Shown: piece after piece, positions 34,974 to 44,289 of the stretch
Numbering within the stretch: position 1 is the first letter of the stretch
How the letters are laid out: each line of letters starts with the position of its first letter
Source of the DNA: JBFMCC01 sp034435275
Lineage (GTDB): Bacteria; Chloroflexota; Anaerolineae; Anaerolineales; Villigracilaceae
Assembly: GCA_034435275.1 (NCBI GenBank)
Contig: DAOTXP010000254.1
Span: 1 to 64,000, forward strand
Reading direction: 5' to 3'
DNA: 64,000 nt
Notes under the pieces: generated by a model
Database searches by the model: none
What the model was told of the DNA's origin: nothing
The model's input: only the letters and a program-made list of their open reading frames with translations
Translations under genes and position numbers: made by a program

Positions 34974-35856
34974 ACGCATTCTTCTTATCGCCGCGGCCCT
35001 GCTCGCCCTGGGAGGCGTAGCCGCGTATTTCCTTCGCGGCGCCTCTCCCGCGGCCTCACGCGAATTCGACAGCCAGCGCGCCTATCAGGACATCGTGATG
35101 CAGGTGTCGTTCGGCCCGCGCACGCCCGGCAGCCCGGGCCAGCAAAAGCTCATCGAATACCTGAAAGCAGAACTACAGGAAGCCAATTGGATCGTGGAAA
35201 TCCAGACGGCGCAATTCAAGGGGATGCCAGTCCGCAACGTGATTGCCCGCCGGTCGGATGTGCCGCCGCAGGTCATCCTCGGCGCTCACTACGACACCCG
35301 CATCCTCGCGGACCGTGACCCCGATCCCGTTAAACAGACTCAACCCGTGCCCGGGGCCAACGACGGCGCCTCCGGCGTGGCCGTCCTGCTCGAACTGGCG
35401 CGCGTCCTGCCGCATGACTCGGTACCGGTCTGGTTCGTCTTCTTCGACGCGGAAGACCAAGGTCACATCCCTCCCTGGGAAGACTGGAGCATCGGCGCGC
35501 GGTTGTTTGTGGAGGAGTTCAACCTGAAACCGCAGGCGGTCGTCGTCGTGGATATGGTCGGCGACCCGGACCTCGAGATGTACATGGAAAAACAATCCGA
35601 CCCGCCGCTTAAGCGCGAGATCTGGGCCGTCGCGGCCGAACTCGGCTACGAACGGTACTTTGTCCCGCAGACGAAATACACCATTGCCGACGATCACGTG
35701 CCCTTCCTCGAAGCCGGCATCCCAGCCGTGGATATCATAGACATGGACTACGAGCATTGGCACACAACAGCCGATATGCCGGACAAGGTCGCCCAACAGA
35801 GTCTCCAGATCGTTGGCGAGGTCCTGCTGGAATGGCTTGCCCGTCAAAACCGTTAG
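34966..35856 (+). CDS. M28-family zinc peptidase / glutaminyl cyclase-like protein
   Basis: 296 residues from ATG 34966. An N-terminal hydrophobic segment (about 4-25) anchors or exports it. Metal-site motifs of the M28 fold: GAHYDTR, GANDGASG, FDAEDQG and HWHTTAD near the end. GPRTPGSPGQ at the start of the mature part and the W-rich loop after DAEDQG resemble glutaminyl-peptide cyclotransferases, so it is either an aminopeptidase or a glutaminyl cyclase. The start overlaps the trmFO stop, which suggests coupling but no functional link. Confidence 0.82.
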   Translation: MSKRILLIAAALLALGGVAAYFLRGASPAASREFDSQRAYQDIVMQVSFGPRTPGSPGQQKLIEYLKAELQEANWIVEIQTAQFKGMPVRNVIARRSDVPPQVILGAHYDTRILADRDPDPVKQTQPVPGANDGASGVAVLLELARVLPHDSVPVWFVFFDAEDQGHIPPWEDWSIGARLFVEEFNLKPQAVVVVDMVGDPDLEMYMEKQSDPPLKREIWAVAAELGYERYFVPQTKYTIADDHVPFLEAGIPAVDIIDMDYEHWHTTADMPDKVAQQSLQIVGEVLLEWLARQNR

Positions 35857-35901
35857 GCCGGGAAAATTGTCAAAATCCCAGACCGGGCGTAAACTTGTCG
35901 C

Positions 35902-37191
35902 ATGAGTGTTCAGCAACTGCTCGATCGAATCCGTTCGTCCTGGATACAGCGCGTCACCCGCGACCTGGCGCGCGGGTCGGATGTGCGCGAGAACTTTCAA
36001 CAGCAAATGGAACGGTTCTATGGAATGCTCGAACAGGCCGCGGTCACCGGCGACCCGGCCTGGCTGGATCCAATTCTTGTCGAATGGGCCAATTCACCAA
36101 CACTGACCGACCTTGAGCAGGGAGAGAACAATGCTGCCAGTCTGCTTAACCGAATGGTCGCGCTGACCCACGAGGTGGCACGCGAAACGCTGACCGAGCG
36201 CGAGGCGCTTGACCTGCTCACCGCCGTCGTCCCGCTCTACACGTACGGATTGGAGCGGATTGCCCGCCTCGAAATGGAGAACCGCGTCAATTTCATCTCC
36301 AATCAACTGGTGGACGTGCGGCAAAAACTGGAACGCCTTGACCGCAGTAAATCCAACTTCATTTCCGTCGCAGCGCACGAACTCAAGACGCCGCTCACGT
36401 TAATCGAAGGATACGCTTCGATGATGCGGGATGTTGTCACCCAATTTGACCAAAATGGCGACATTGACCCACTCCTGAAAGGAGTCAACACCGGCATTCA
36501 ACGCCTGCGCCAGATCATAGACGATATGATCGACGTCTCACTCATTGATAACAACCTCCTCTCGCTCAATTTTCAGCCAATCTGGGTCAGCCACATTCTT
36601 AATCTCCTCCGCAAAGAACTGGCCGATTCTGTCCGCGAGCGCAGACAGATGCTTGAGATCCGAGGGTTTTCTGGCAGCGAGGAATGGATTTACGCCGACC
36701 CGGAACGCCTCCACCAGGCCCTGCACAACGTTCTGACCAATGCCATCAAGTTCACGCCGGACGGCGGCAGGATCATCGTGGACGGCAGGCGCCTGCTGGG
36801 CTTCGTCGAAATCACCGTGACGGACACGGGCATCGGCATCACGCCAGAAGACCAGGAACGCATCTTTGAGAAGTTCGGTACACTCGGCCGCGCCGACCTG
36901 CACTCCAGCGGCAAGACCAAGTTCAAAGGCGGCGGCCCGGGCCTGGGATTGTCCATCACACGCGGCGTAATCGAGGCGCACGGCGGCACGATCTGGGTCG
37001 AATCGGAAGGCTACGACGAGAAGAAACTGCCGGGTTCCACGTTCCACATCCTGATCCCGATCCGCACCGAGGCCGCCGATCCACGCATTGAAAAGTTATT
37101 CGGCGATCTGAGCCGCACCACGGAAGAGACGCGTGACTCACAGGAAATCAATGGCAAAGAGAATCCCCCAACCGACGCTCCCGCCGCGTGA
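35902..37191 (+). CDS. Soluble sensor histidine kinase
   Basis: 429 residues. An N-terminal helical region about 1-140 without a recognised sensor domain, HisKA with H159 in SVAAHELKTPLTLIEGY, HATPase about 240-370 (HNVLTNAIKFTPDGG, DTGIGI, GGGPGLGLSI). Orphan, with no regulator gene beside it. ATG 35902 lies six bases after TAAACT, another possible leaderless start. It overlaps the hflX start by 41 bases. Confidence 0.9.
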   Translation: MSVQQLLDRIRSSWIQRVTRDLARGSDVRENFQQQMERFYGMLEQAAVTGDPAWLDPILVEWANSPTLTDLEQGENNAASLLNRMVALTHEVARETLTEREALDLLTAVVPLYTYGLERIARLEMENRVNFISNQLVDVRQKLERLDRSKSNFISVAAHELKTPLTLIEGYASMMRDVVTQFDQNGDIDPLLKGVNTGIQRLRQIIDDMIDVSLIDNNLLSLNFQPIWVSHILNLLRKELADSVRERRQMLEIRGFSGSEEWIYADPERLHQALHNVLTNAIKFTPDGGRIIVDGRRLLGFVEITVTDTGIGITPEDQERIFEKFGTLGRADLHSSGKTKFKGGGPGLGLSITRGVIEAHGGTIWVESEGYDEKKLPGSTFHILIPIRTEAADPRIEKLFGDLSRTTEETRDSQEINGKENPPTDAPAA

Positions 37192-38512
37192 GCGCGCCTT
37201 CCTTGTCGGGGTTGAAATTCACGGGCAAGCGGGCATCCTGCCCCTGTCGGATTCGCTGACCGAACTGGCTTTGCTCGCCGATACAGCCGGGTTGGAAGTG
37301 GTCGGCGAACTGACTCAGAACCTTTCGCGCCCAAATCCTGAAACCTTCATCGGCGCGGGGAAAGTCGAGGAACTCAAGGCGCTGGTCGAAGAGACGCTGG
37401 CGCAGGTGGTCGTGTTCGACGACGAACTCCTGCCGCGCCACCAACGCGAACTGGAACGCATCCTGGGCGACAAGGTCCGCGTGATGGATCGCACCGGGCT
37501 GATTCTCGACATCTTCGCCCAGCATGCCCACAGCAGTGAAGGCATGTTGCAGGTGGAACTGGCCCAGTACGAATACTACCTGCCGCGCCTCACCCGCCAG
37601 TGGACTCATCTTGCCCGCCAGGCCGGAGGCGGGGGCGGACGCACCGGCTCGGCCGGCGGAGTCGGCTTGCGCGGCCCGGGCGAGACGCAACTGGAGGTGG
37701 ACCGCCGCCAGATCCGAAGCAGGATCGCGCATCTCAAACGGGAACTGGAAAAGGTGCGCGCGCACCGCATGAGATACCGCGCTCAGCGCAGACGTTCGCG
37801 CCTGCCCACGGTCGCGCTGGTCGGCTACACCAACGCGGGTAAGTCCACGCTCCTCAATCGTCTGGCGCGCGCGGATGTTTTCGTGGCGGACCAACTATTC
37901 GCCACGCTCGACCCGACCACGCGCCGGGTCGAATTACCGGGCGGGCGTACGTCGCTTTTTACCGACACGGTCGGCTTCATCCAAAAACTGCCCACCACGC
38001 TCGTCGAGGCGTTTCACGCCACGCTGGAGGAAATCGCCGAGGCCGATTTGCTGCTACATGTCGTTGACATTTCCCATCCCAACGCCCTGAACCAGTTCGA
38101 GGCGGTTCAGCAAACGCTGGGCGAGATCGACGCGGGACACATCCCTGTGGTGACCGCGCTCAACAAGATTGACCGCCTGCGCGATCCGCAGTCGGCGCGC
38201 GAGATCGTGCGCCAGTATCCCAAGGCCATTGCCATCTCGGCCGCAAAGAATATCGCCATCGAAGACCTGCTCGCGCTCGTCAGCGAGGAACTCTACGAAC
38301 GCTATTCTCCTCTGCTTGTACGCCTGCCCTACCAGCAGGGCGCGCTGATCTCGCTCTTCCACGAGTCGGGACAGGTGGAGCGCGTCGAACACGGGCGCGG
38401 CAGTGTCCTCATGCAGGGACGCATCCCCGGGCGGCTGGTCGCCCAGTATGCACCCTGGCAGGTTTCGACACTGCATGAACATCCAGAACCCGAAGAAGAG
38501 GAAGCCTTATGA
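37151..38512 (+). CDS. hflX: Ribosome-associated GTPase HflX
   Basis: 453 residues. HflX-type N-terminal domain with NPETFIGAGKVEEL near 62-75 and DDELLPRHQRELE near 90-103, then GGGGGRTG/GPGETQLE (about 159-182), the hallmark linker, and a G domain: G1 GYTNAGKST 225-233, G3 DTVGF, G4 ALNKIDR. Splits or rescues stalled ribosomes. ATG 37151 behind AGGA; six more codons are open upstream. Overlaps the kinase before it and the small membrane gene after it. Confidence 0.95.
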   Translation: MAKRIPQPTLPPRERAFLVGVEIHGQAGILPLSDSLTELALLADTAGLEVVGELTQNLSRPNPETFIGAGKVEELKALVEETLAQVVVFDDELLPRHQRELERILGDKVRVMDRTGLILDIFAQHAHSSEGMLQVELAQYEYYLPRLTRQWTHLARQAGGGGGRTGSAGGVGLRGPGETQLEVDRRQIRSRIAHLKRELEKVRAHRMRYRAQRRRSRLPTVALVGYTNAGKSTLLNRLARADVFVADQLFATLDPTTRRVELPGGRTSLFTDTVGFIQKLPTTLVEAFHATLEEIAEADLLLHVVDISHPNALNQFEAVQQTLGEIDAGHIPVVTALNKIDRLRDPQSAREIVRQYPKAIAISAAKNIAIEDLLALVSEELYERYSPLLVRLPYQQGALISLFHESGQVERVEHGRGSVLMQGRIPGRLVAQYAPWQVSTLHEHPEPEEEEAL

Positions 38513-38721
38513 TCGCCTGGTTCTCAAAACTGATTGACCGCGCCTCCGAGTTTTTCGCCCATCGCAAAGGCCTGCTCCCGCTGATCGGCATTGGTTTCAT
38601 CGTGCTCAACTTTGTTTTGCAAATTGTCCTCTACCCCAACTGGGTGACGGTCACCAACCTGTTCCTGCATCTCGGATTGGTCATCGCCATTCTCGGCCTG
38701 ATGCTGGCCTGGGCGCTGTAA
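38509..38721 (+). CDS. Small two-TM membrane protein
   Basis: 70 residues with two hydrophobic segments (about 23-43 and 46-69) and a charged N-terminus. Four-base overlap with hflX implies coupled translation. I do not recognise the family. It could be a small accessory membrane protein; nothing indicates its role. Confidence 0.7.
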   Translation: MIAWFSKLIDRASEFFAHRKGLLPLIGIGFIVLNFVLQIVLYPNWVTVTNLFLHLGLVIAILGLMLAWAL

Positions 38722-38829
38722 ATCTTCGCCGCGGATGCTTCGACAGGCTCAGCATAAGCACGGATTCACACAGATGTGACCGATTCGCAGCGGGGCTTGC
38801 GCGGAACTGGTGTCATTCGTTATCAAAAC

Positions 38830-38853
38830 AGGACAGGCCTTGCTGCCTGTCCT
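38830..38853 (-). terminator. Intrinsic terminator of pckA
   Basis: On the minus strand AGGACAGGC, loop AGCAAG, GCCTGTCCT followed by GTTTTG. Located 37-60 bases after the pckA stop. Confidence 0.75.
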
Positions 38854-38889
38854 GTACTCGCCGCCACCCATCCTCACGCGAAGGGACGG

Positions 38890-40536
<1,647 letters not shown>

Positions 40537-40551
40537 ATTATGATATTCTCC

Positions 40552-40611
40552 GCAGGGGTACAGCGAAGCCTTGAGCGATCTCGACGGTCTTCCGCCCGGC
40601 TGTGCCCCTGC
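40552..40611. repeat. REP-like palindromic element, copy 2
   Basis: Left arm GCAGGGGTACAGC (40552-40564) and right arm GCTGTGCCCCTGC (40599-40611) pair at 12 of 13 positions around a 34-base loop. Same arms and spacing as copies at 2323 and 43139. Lies between the aminotransferase stop and the pckA start. Confidence 0.7.
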
Positions 40612-40621
40612 ACCTTATTTT

Positions 40622-41839
40622 CTATAACCAATCGCGAATCATCTTCTTGTCGCCGATGTAAATCTCATTCGGGCTGGTCGGGTCGAGCGCCCACTTGATG
40701 CGCGCGATGCCCTCGGTCACATCCTTCACTGTCCCTGAGAACGACAGGCGCAGGTGACCTTCCATGCCAAACTCTTTTCCTGGCACGGTCACCACCAAGG
40801 CCTTCTTCAACAGGAACTTCGACAATTCAACCGAGTTATTGCCGAACGCGCGCAGGTCGGGCAGGGCATAGAACGTCCCCTGCGGCTCGATCAGGCGCGC
40901 GCCGTTGAAGGTCTTCATCTCCTGCAACAGCACGTTGCGGTTGTTCTCGATCTGCAGACGCAGCGCCTCCACCACGGACTGCAGGCCGTTGATGGCGCCC
41001 TCGGCCGCGGCCTGCGAGACGGGCGATACACCCGAAGTGGTCTGTGCAGTGACATTGGTCATCACGCGGACGAGTTCGCGCGGCGCCACCACCCAGCCGA
41101 CGCGGAAGCCCGTCATGCCGTACAACTTCGCCACGCCGTTGATGACGATGACATTCGTGGTCTCGATGTCGTTCTTTGTGTAATTCCAGGCTGGGACCGC
41201 CACGTTGCGATCGAAGGTGAGTTTGTGATAGATGTCGTCGCAAACCAGGAAAATCCCTTTGCGCTCGCAGAAGTCCACCAGTTTCCCGATCAATTCGGCA
41301 GGATAGATCACACCCGACGGGTTGTTCGGGCTGTTGACGATGATTGCACGTGTGTAAGAGGTCACGGCCCTTTCGATGTCCTCGAAACGCGGCGTGAACG
41401 TCCCATCTTCGGGCGTCACGATGACGGGAATCCCGTAACACATTTTGATGATCTCAGGATACGAGACCCAGTACGGCGCGAGCACGATGACCTCGTCCTG
41501 CGGATTCAAAATGCTGTAGAAAATATTGAATAGCGACTGCTTCGCCCCGTTGGTAACAATCACATTTTCGGGCGCGACCAGGCGGTTGTAGTTTTCTTCC
41601 GTGTAGCGGATGACGGCCTTCTTCATCGCGGGTGTGCCGTCGGCGGGCGTATACTTCACCTCCCCGCTGGTCAACTTCGCGGCGGAGGCCAGGATGGCGT
41701 TGATGGGGGTCTTGTTCTTCGGCTCGCCGATGCCGAGATGGATCACGGGCTCGCCGCGCTCGCGCAAAATCCGCGCCTCCTCGTTCAAGGCCAGCGTGGG
41801 AGACTCGGCGATTTCGAGTGCAAGTTTGCTCAGTTTCAT
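40622..41839 (-). CDS. Class I/II pyridoxal-phosphate aminotransferase (aspartate aminotransferase-like)
   Basis: 405 residues. Fold type I core: GIGEP 36-40, TNGAKQSLFN 96-105, NSPNNPSG 169-176, DDIYHKL 201-207, PLP lysine K238 in GVAKLYGMTGFRVGW, and Arg near the C-terminus (LRLSFSG). The usual SxSK is VAK here. Aspartate or a related amino-acid transaminase; substrate cannot be fixed from sequence. Upstream on the same strand lie an extended -10, a short leader ORF and a terminator-like hairpin, so it may be controlled by attenuation. Confidence 0.9.
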   Translation of the reverse strand: MKLSKLALEIAESPTLALNEEARILRERGEPVIHLGIGEPKNKTPINAILASAAKLTSGEVKYTPADGTPAMKKAVIRYTEENYNRLVAPENVIVTNGAKQSLFNIFYSILNPQDEVIVLAPYWVSYPEIIKMCYGIPVIVTPEDGTFTPRFEDIERAVTSYTRAIIVNSPNNPSGVIYPAELIGKLVDFCERKGIFLVCDDIYHKLTFDRNVAVPAWNYTKNDIETTNVIVINGVAKLYGMTGFRVGWVVAPRELVRVMTNVTAQTTSGVSPVSQAAAEGAINGLQSVVEALRLQIENNRNVLLQEMKTFNGARLIEPQGTFYALPDLRAFGNNSVELSKFLLKKALVVTVPGKEFGMEGHLRLSFSGTVKDVTEGIARIKWALDPTSPNEIYIGDKKMIRDWL

Positions 41840-41858
41840 GGTCGCTCCAGAAAAAGCA

Positions 41859-41884
41859 GCCTGGTCAACCCAATTTGACCAGGC
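41859..41884 (-). promoter_or_regulatory. Terminator-like hairpin in the aminotransferase leader (attenuator candidate)
   Basis: On the minus strand GCCTGGTCAA and TTGACCAGGC form a perfect 10-bp stem with a six-base loop, followed by TGCTTTTT and then the Shine-Dalgarno GGAG and the ATG of the aminotransferase. It lies downstream of a good -10, so it would sit in the 5' leader of the mRNA. Confidence 0.55.
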
Positions 41885-41886
41885 AT

Positions 41887-41943
41887 TTACACGAACATAC
41901 GTCCACTCAGGGACGCCAGAATGTCAACGATTATGTTAAACAT
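41887..41943 (-). CDS. Possible 18-residue leader peptide
   Basis: ATG at 41943 to TAA at 41887 reads MFNIIVDILASLSGRMFV. It stops two bases before the terminator-like hairpin and starts 15 bases after the extended -10. Seven of 18 residues are Ile, Leu or Val. No Shine-Dalgarno is seen. The geometry is that of a transcription-attenuation leader, but a chance ORF of this length is quite possible. Confidence 0.3.
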   Translation of the reverse strand: MFNIIVDILASLSGRMFV

Positions 41944-41958
41944 CCCATTCACACGGCG

Positions 41959-41967
41959 ATTATACCA
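41959..41967 (-). promoter_or_regulatory. Extended -10 upstream of the aminotransferase
   Basis: On the minus strand TGGTATAAT, with TATAAT at 41964-41959, about 120 bases before the aminotransferase ATG. Confidence 0.55.
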
Positions 41968-41978
41968 AAGGACACAAA

Positions 41979-42013
41979 CAGAAATCCGCCTTCACTCGGA
42001 AAGCGGATTTCTG
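41979..42013 (-). terminator. Terminator upstream of the aminotransferase promoter (end of the fabD unit)
   Basis: On the minus strand CAGAAATCCGC, a 13-base loop, GCGGATTTCTG, then TTTGTG. It lies 170 bases beyond the fabD stop and 12 bases before the next promoter's -10. Confidence 0.6.
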
Positions 42014-42073
42014 TCACTGGAATGAAATGATTTCCTTCTTGCTTGTTACAAAGGCTTTCTATATGTCACGGCA

Positions 42074-42140
42074 GGGAGGCTGAAAACCCACGAAGCAGTC
42101 TCCCAGCAAACCGGAAGATTGCTTCGCCTCGCTCGCAATG
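42074..42140. repeat. Hairpin-rich intergenic element between fabD and the aminotransferase
   Basis: Two imperfect hairpins: GGGAGGCTG/CAGTCTCCC (42074-42104), then GATTGCTTCGCCTCGCTCGCAATGAC (42118-42143), which has the look of a dispersed bacterial repeat. Apart from this and the terminator and leader signals, the 346-base gap 41840-42185 holds nothing. Confidence 0.4.
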
Positions 42141-42185
42141 ACACTTCTGCAACAGAGCACCCCTCTCTTGCCAAAGCGCAAAGAC

Positions 42186-43124
42186 TTACGAATTAAAAAT
42201 TTCAAAATCGGCGGGATTGCCGAGCGACTGCCCTACAGCCGATGCGTCAATACGCTTGATCAACCCGATCAGCACACTGCCGCTTCCCACCTCGACGAAG
42301 GAACGGATCCCGTTCCCAGACATCCACTGCACCGATTCGGTCCAGCGCACGCGCGATTGCATCTGCGCCATGATGTCAGCGCGTAGATCAGCCGCGGAAA
42401 TCATCGGCCTGGCGTGCACATTTCCGACCACTGGAATCCCCGCGTCGTTCATCGCCACTGACTGCACAGCCGCGTTCCATTCCTCTTGAATGGACGCCAT
42501 CAACGGCGAGTGTGCCGCAATGGACACAGCCAGCGGCATGGCGCGCTTCGCGCCCGCCGCCTTTGCCAGTTCGATGGCCCGCTCCACGGCGGGCTTTGCC
42601 CCCGAAATAACCACCTGACCGGGACAGTTATCGTTGGCAACCTGAACCAGTTCGCCTTGACGGCTTGCTTCTGAACAAACTTTTTCCAGGGTGGGAATGT
42701 CCAATCCGAGCATGGCCGCCATGCCGCCCGGCGCGGCTTCCCCGGCGCGCTTCATCAACTCGCCGCGCGTGCGGACAAGGCGCAGTCCGTCGGCGAAGGT
42801 CAACGCGCCAGACGCGGCCAGAGCCGACAACTCGCCGAGGGAATGTCCCGCCAGCGCGGCAGGATGAAAATCAGGATACAGATGCGAGAAGACGCGGAAC
42901 GCGGCCAGCGAATGGACGAACAACGCGGGCTGGGTATTGACCGTGTCATTCAAGTCCTCGGCGGGGCCGTCCCACATCAGTTGGGAAAGCGCGAATCCAA
43001 GCAATGCATCCGCCTCATCAAAAATCTGCTTTGCGGCCGGGAACGTAGCGGCCAAATCCCTGCCCATGCCGACAGTTTGCGAACCCTGGCCGGGGAAAAT
43101 AAAGGCGGTGGTTTTGAAATCCAT
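42186..43124 (-). CDS. fabD: Malonyl-CoA--acyl carrier protein transacylase
   Basis: 312 residues from ATG 43124 behind GGAGAG; 17 extra codons upstream do not fit the family. Seen: FIFPGQGSQ at 8-16, the nucleophile S95 in GHSLGE, R-T-R-G segment near 118-121, and a catalytic His further on (SIAAHSPLM). Loads malonate onto the ACP encoded at 3.4 kb. It follows rpmF on the same strand, the usual rpmF-fab association, but plsX and fabH are not here. Confidence 0.96.
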   Translation of the reverse strand: MDFKTTAFIFPGQGSQTVGMGRDLAATFPAAKQIFDEADALLGFALSQLMWDGPAEDLNDTVNTQPALFVHSLAAFRVFSHLYPDFHPAALAGHSLGELSALAASGALTFADGLRLVRTRGELMKRAGEAAPGGMAAMLGLDIPTLEKVCSEASRQGELVQVANDNCPGQVVISGAKPAVERAIELAKAAGAKRAMPLAVSIAAHSPLMASIQEEWNAAVQSVAMNDAGIPVVGNVHARPMISAADLRADIMAQMQSRVRWTESVQWMSGNGIRSFVEVGSGSVLIGLIKRIDASAVGQSLGNPADFEIFNS

Positions 43125-43138
43125 TTTCTCTCCTAACA

Positions 43139-43197
43139 GCAGGGACACAGCGAAAATGTGAGGGCCACAACACATTACCGCATCGCTGGCCCCTACG
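43139..43197. repeat. REP-like palindromic element, copy 3 (degenerate)
   Basis: Left arm GCAGGGACACAGC (43139-43151) is identical to copy 1; the right arm GCTGGCCCCTAC (43185-43196) matches the family right arm apart from a lost base and the end. Spacing equals the other copies. It lies just upstream of fabD. Confidence 0.5.
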
Positions 43198-43222
43198 ATA
43201 ATTTCACCCCTTTAAACACAAA

Positions 43223-43245
43223 CGAGCCGTGAGGGTCACGGCTCG
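43223..43245 (-). terminator. Terminator of rpmF
   Basis: On the minus strand CGAGCCGTGA-CCC-TCACGGCTCG, perfect, followed by TTTGTGTTT; starts seven bases after the rpmF stop. Confidence 0.8.
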
Positions 43246-43251
43246 CCGGGA

Positions 43252-43455
43252 TTACTCGGCCTTCTTCTTTTTCTCTTTCTTGATCTCGATCACTTCACGG
43301 CCATCGTAATGACCGCAGTTGGGGCACACAGTATGCGGCAGGCGCATGGAGCCGCAATTCGAACAGGCCACCAGGTTGCGGGCCTGCAATGCGTCGTGGG
43401 CACGGCGGCGGTCGCGGCGGCCCTTCGAATGTTTGCGCTTGGGATGTGGGGGCAT
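43252..43455 (-). CDS. rpmF: 50S ribosomal protein L32
   Basis: 67 residues from ATG 43455 (MPPHPKRKHSKGRRDRRRAH), with GGAG seven bases upstream; eight upstream codons are ignored because the family always starts here. A CxxC...CxxC zinc ribbon is present (ACSNCGS and VCPNCGH), so it is the zinc-binding form. The C-terminus is a run of Lys and Glu. Confidence 0.97.
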   Translation of the reverse strand: MPPHPKRKHSKGRRDRRRAHDALQARNLVACSNCGSMRLPHTVCPNCGHYDGREVIEIKKEKKKKAE

Positions 43456-43584
43456 TTCATACTCCTTCTCTATACACAAATGTAGTAACGACCTTCGTCG
43501 TTACTACGAATTTCCAGACAAGCGGGCTGATTATAGCGGGAGCACATCACTGCGTCAAGCCCGAAACGATGTTAGAATTAAAGT

Positions 43585-44289
43585 ATGGAAGTCCAGATCG
43601 CGGTTGCCAAGATCAACAAATACGCCTCGTCCGAAAGCGGCGATACGCTGGAGGTGATCGAGCGTCCGAACGGCGGACTATCCGTTGTTCTGGCCGACGG
43701 CCAGACCTCCGGGCGCGGCGCCAAGGCCGTCTCACAGATGGTCGTCCGCAAGGTCATCGGCCTGCTGGCTGACGGTGTGCGAGACGGAGCCGCGGCGCGC
43801 GCCGCCTCCGACACTCTATTCACAGAGAAAAAGGGTAAGGTCTCTTGCACGCTCAACATCGCCTCGGTGGACCTGCACACCGACACCATTGTGCTGACCC
43901 GCAACAACCCTGCGCCAATGATCATCTGCCGCGGCGAGGAACTGGAAGAGATCACCACAGAAAGCGGGCCGCTCGGCACGGGGCGGGACGTGCGGCCGGT
44001 GATTACGGAATTCGCCATCCAGCCCGGGCTGACGATCATCATCTACACGGACGGGATCACCCACGCGGGAGAGCGCCGCGGCCAGCCCATGGACGCATGC
44101 ACCGTCGTCCAGGCCATGCTCGACGAGCAGGACCCCAGCCCGCAGTCCATCGCCGATTCCCTGCTGGCGCATGCCATCCGCCTCGACGAAGACCGCCCTG
44201 CCGATGACATCAGCGTGGTCGTCCTGAAAGTGACGCCGCGGGTCGGCGACGAGGCGCGCCGCATGACCGTCCGCCTGCCCATTTCATGA
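43585..44289 (+). CDS. SpoIIE/RsbU-type serine phosphatase (PP2C fold)
   Basis: 234 residues, the catalytic domain alone. Metal-binding motifs: VVLADGQTSGRGA about 34-46, TRNNPAPMI near 104-112, IIIYTDGITHAGE near 153-165 and PADDISVVVL near 207-216. Such phosphatases usually act in partner-switching with anti-sigma antagonists, but no STAS or HATPase partner gene is adjacent. ATG 43585 follows TGTTAGAAT by six bases (leaderless candidate). Overlaps the channel gene by four bases. Confidence 0.85.
   Translation: MEVQIAVAKINKYASSESGDTLEVIERPNGGLSVVLADGQTSGRGAKAVSQMVVRKVIGLLADGVRDGAAARAASDTLFTEKKGKVSCTLNIASVDLHTDTIVLTRNNPAPMIICRGEELEEITTESGPLGTGRDVRPVITEFAIQPGLTIIIYTDGITHAGERRGQPMDACTVVQAMLDEQDPSPQSIADSLLAHAIRLDEDRPADDISVVVLKVTPRVGDEARRMTVRLPIS

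Noticed and set aside
38735..38765. Dispersed motif ATGCTTCGACAGGCTCAGCATAAG as an att site
   Set aside because: No integrase, no second copy and no flanking mobile genes in the window; too little evidence.
41840..41967. T-box riboswitch upstream of the aminotransferase
   Set aside because: The conserved T-box sequence and specifier stem are absent; only a simple terminator-like hairpin is seen.
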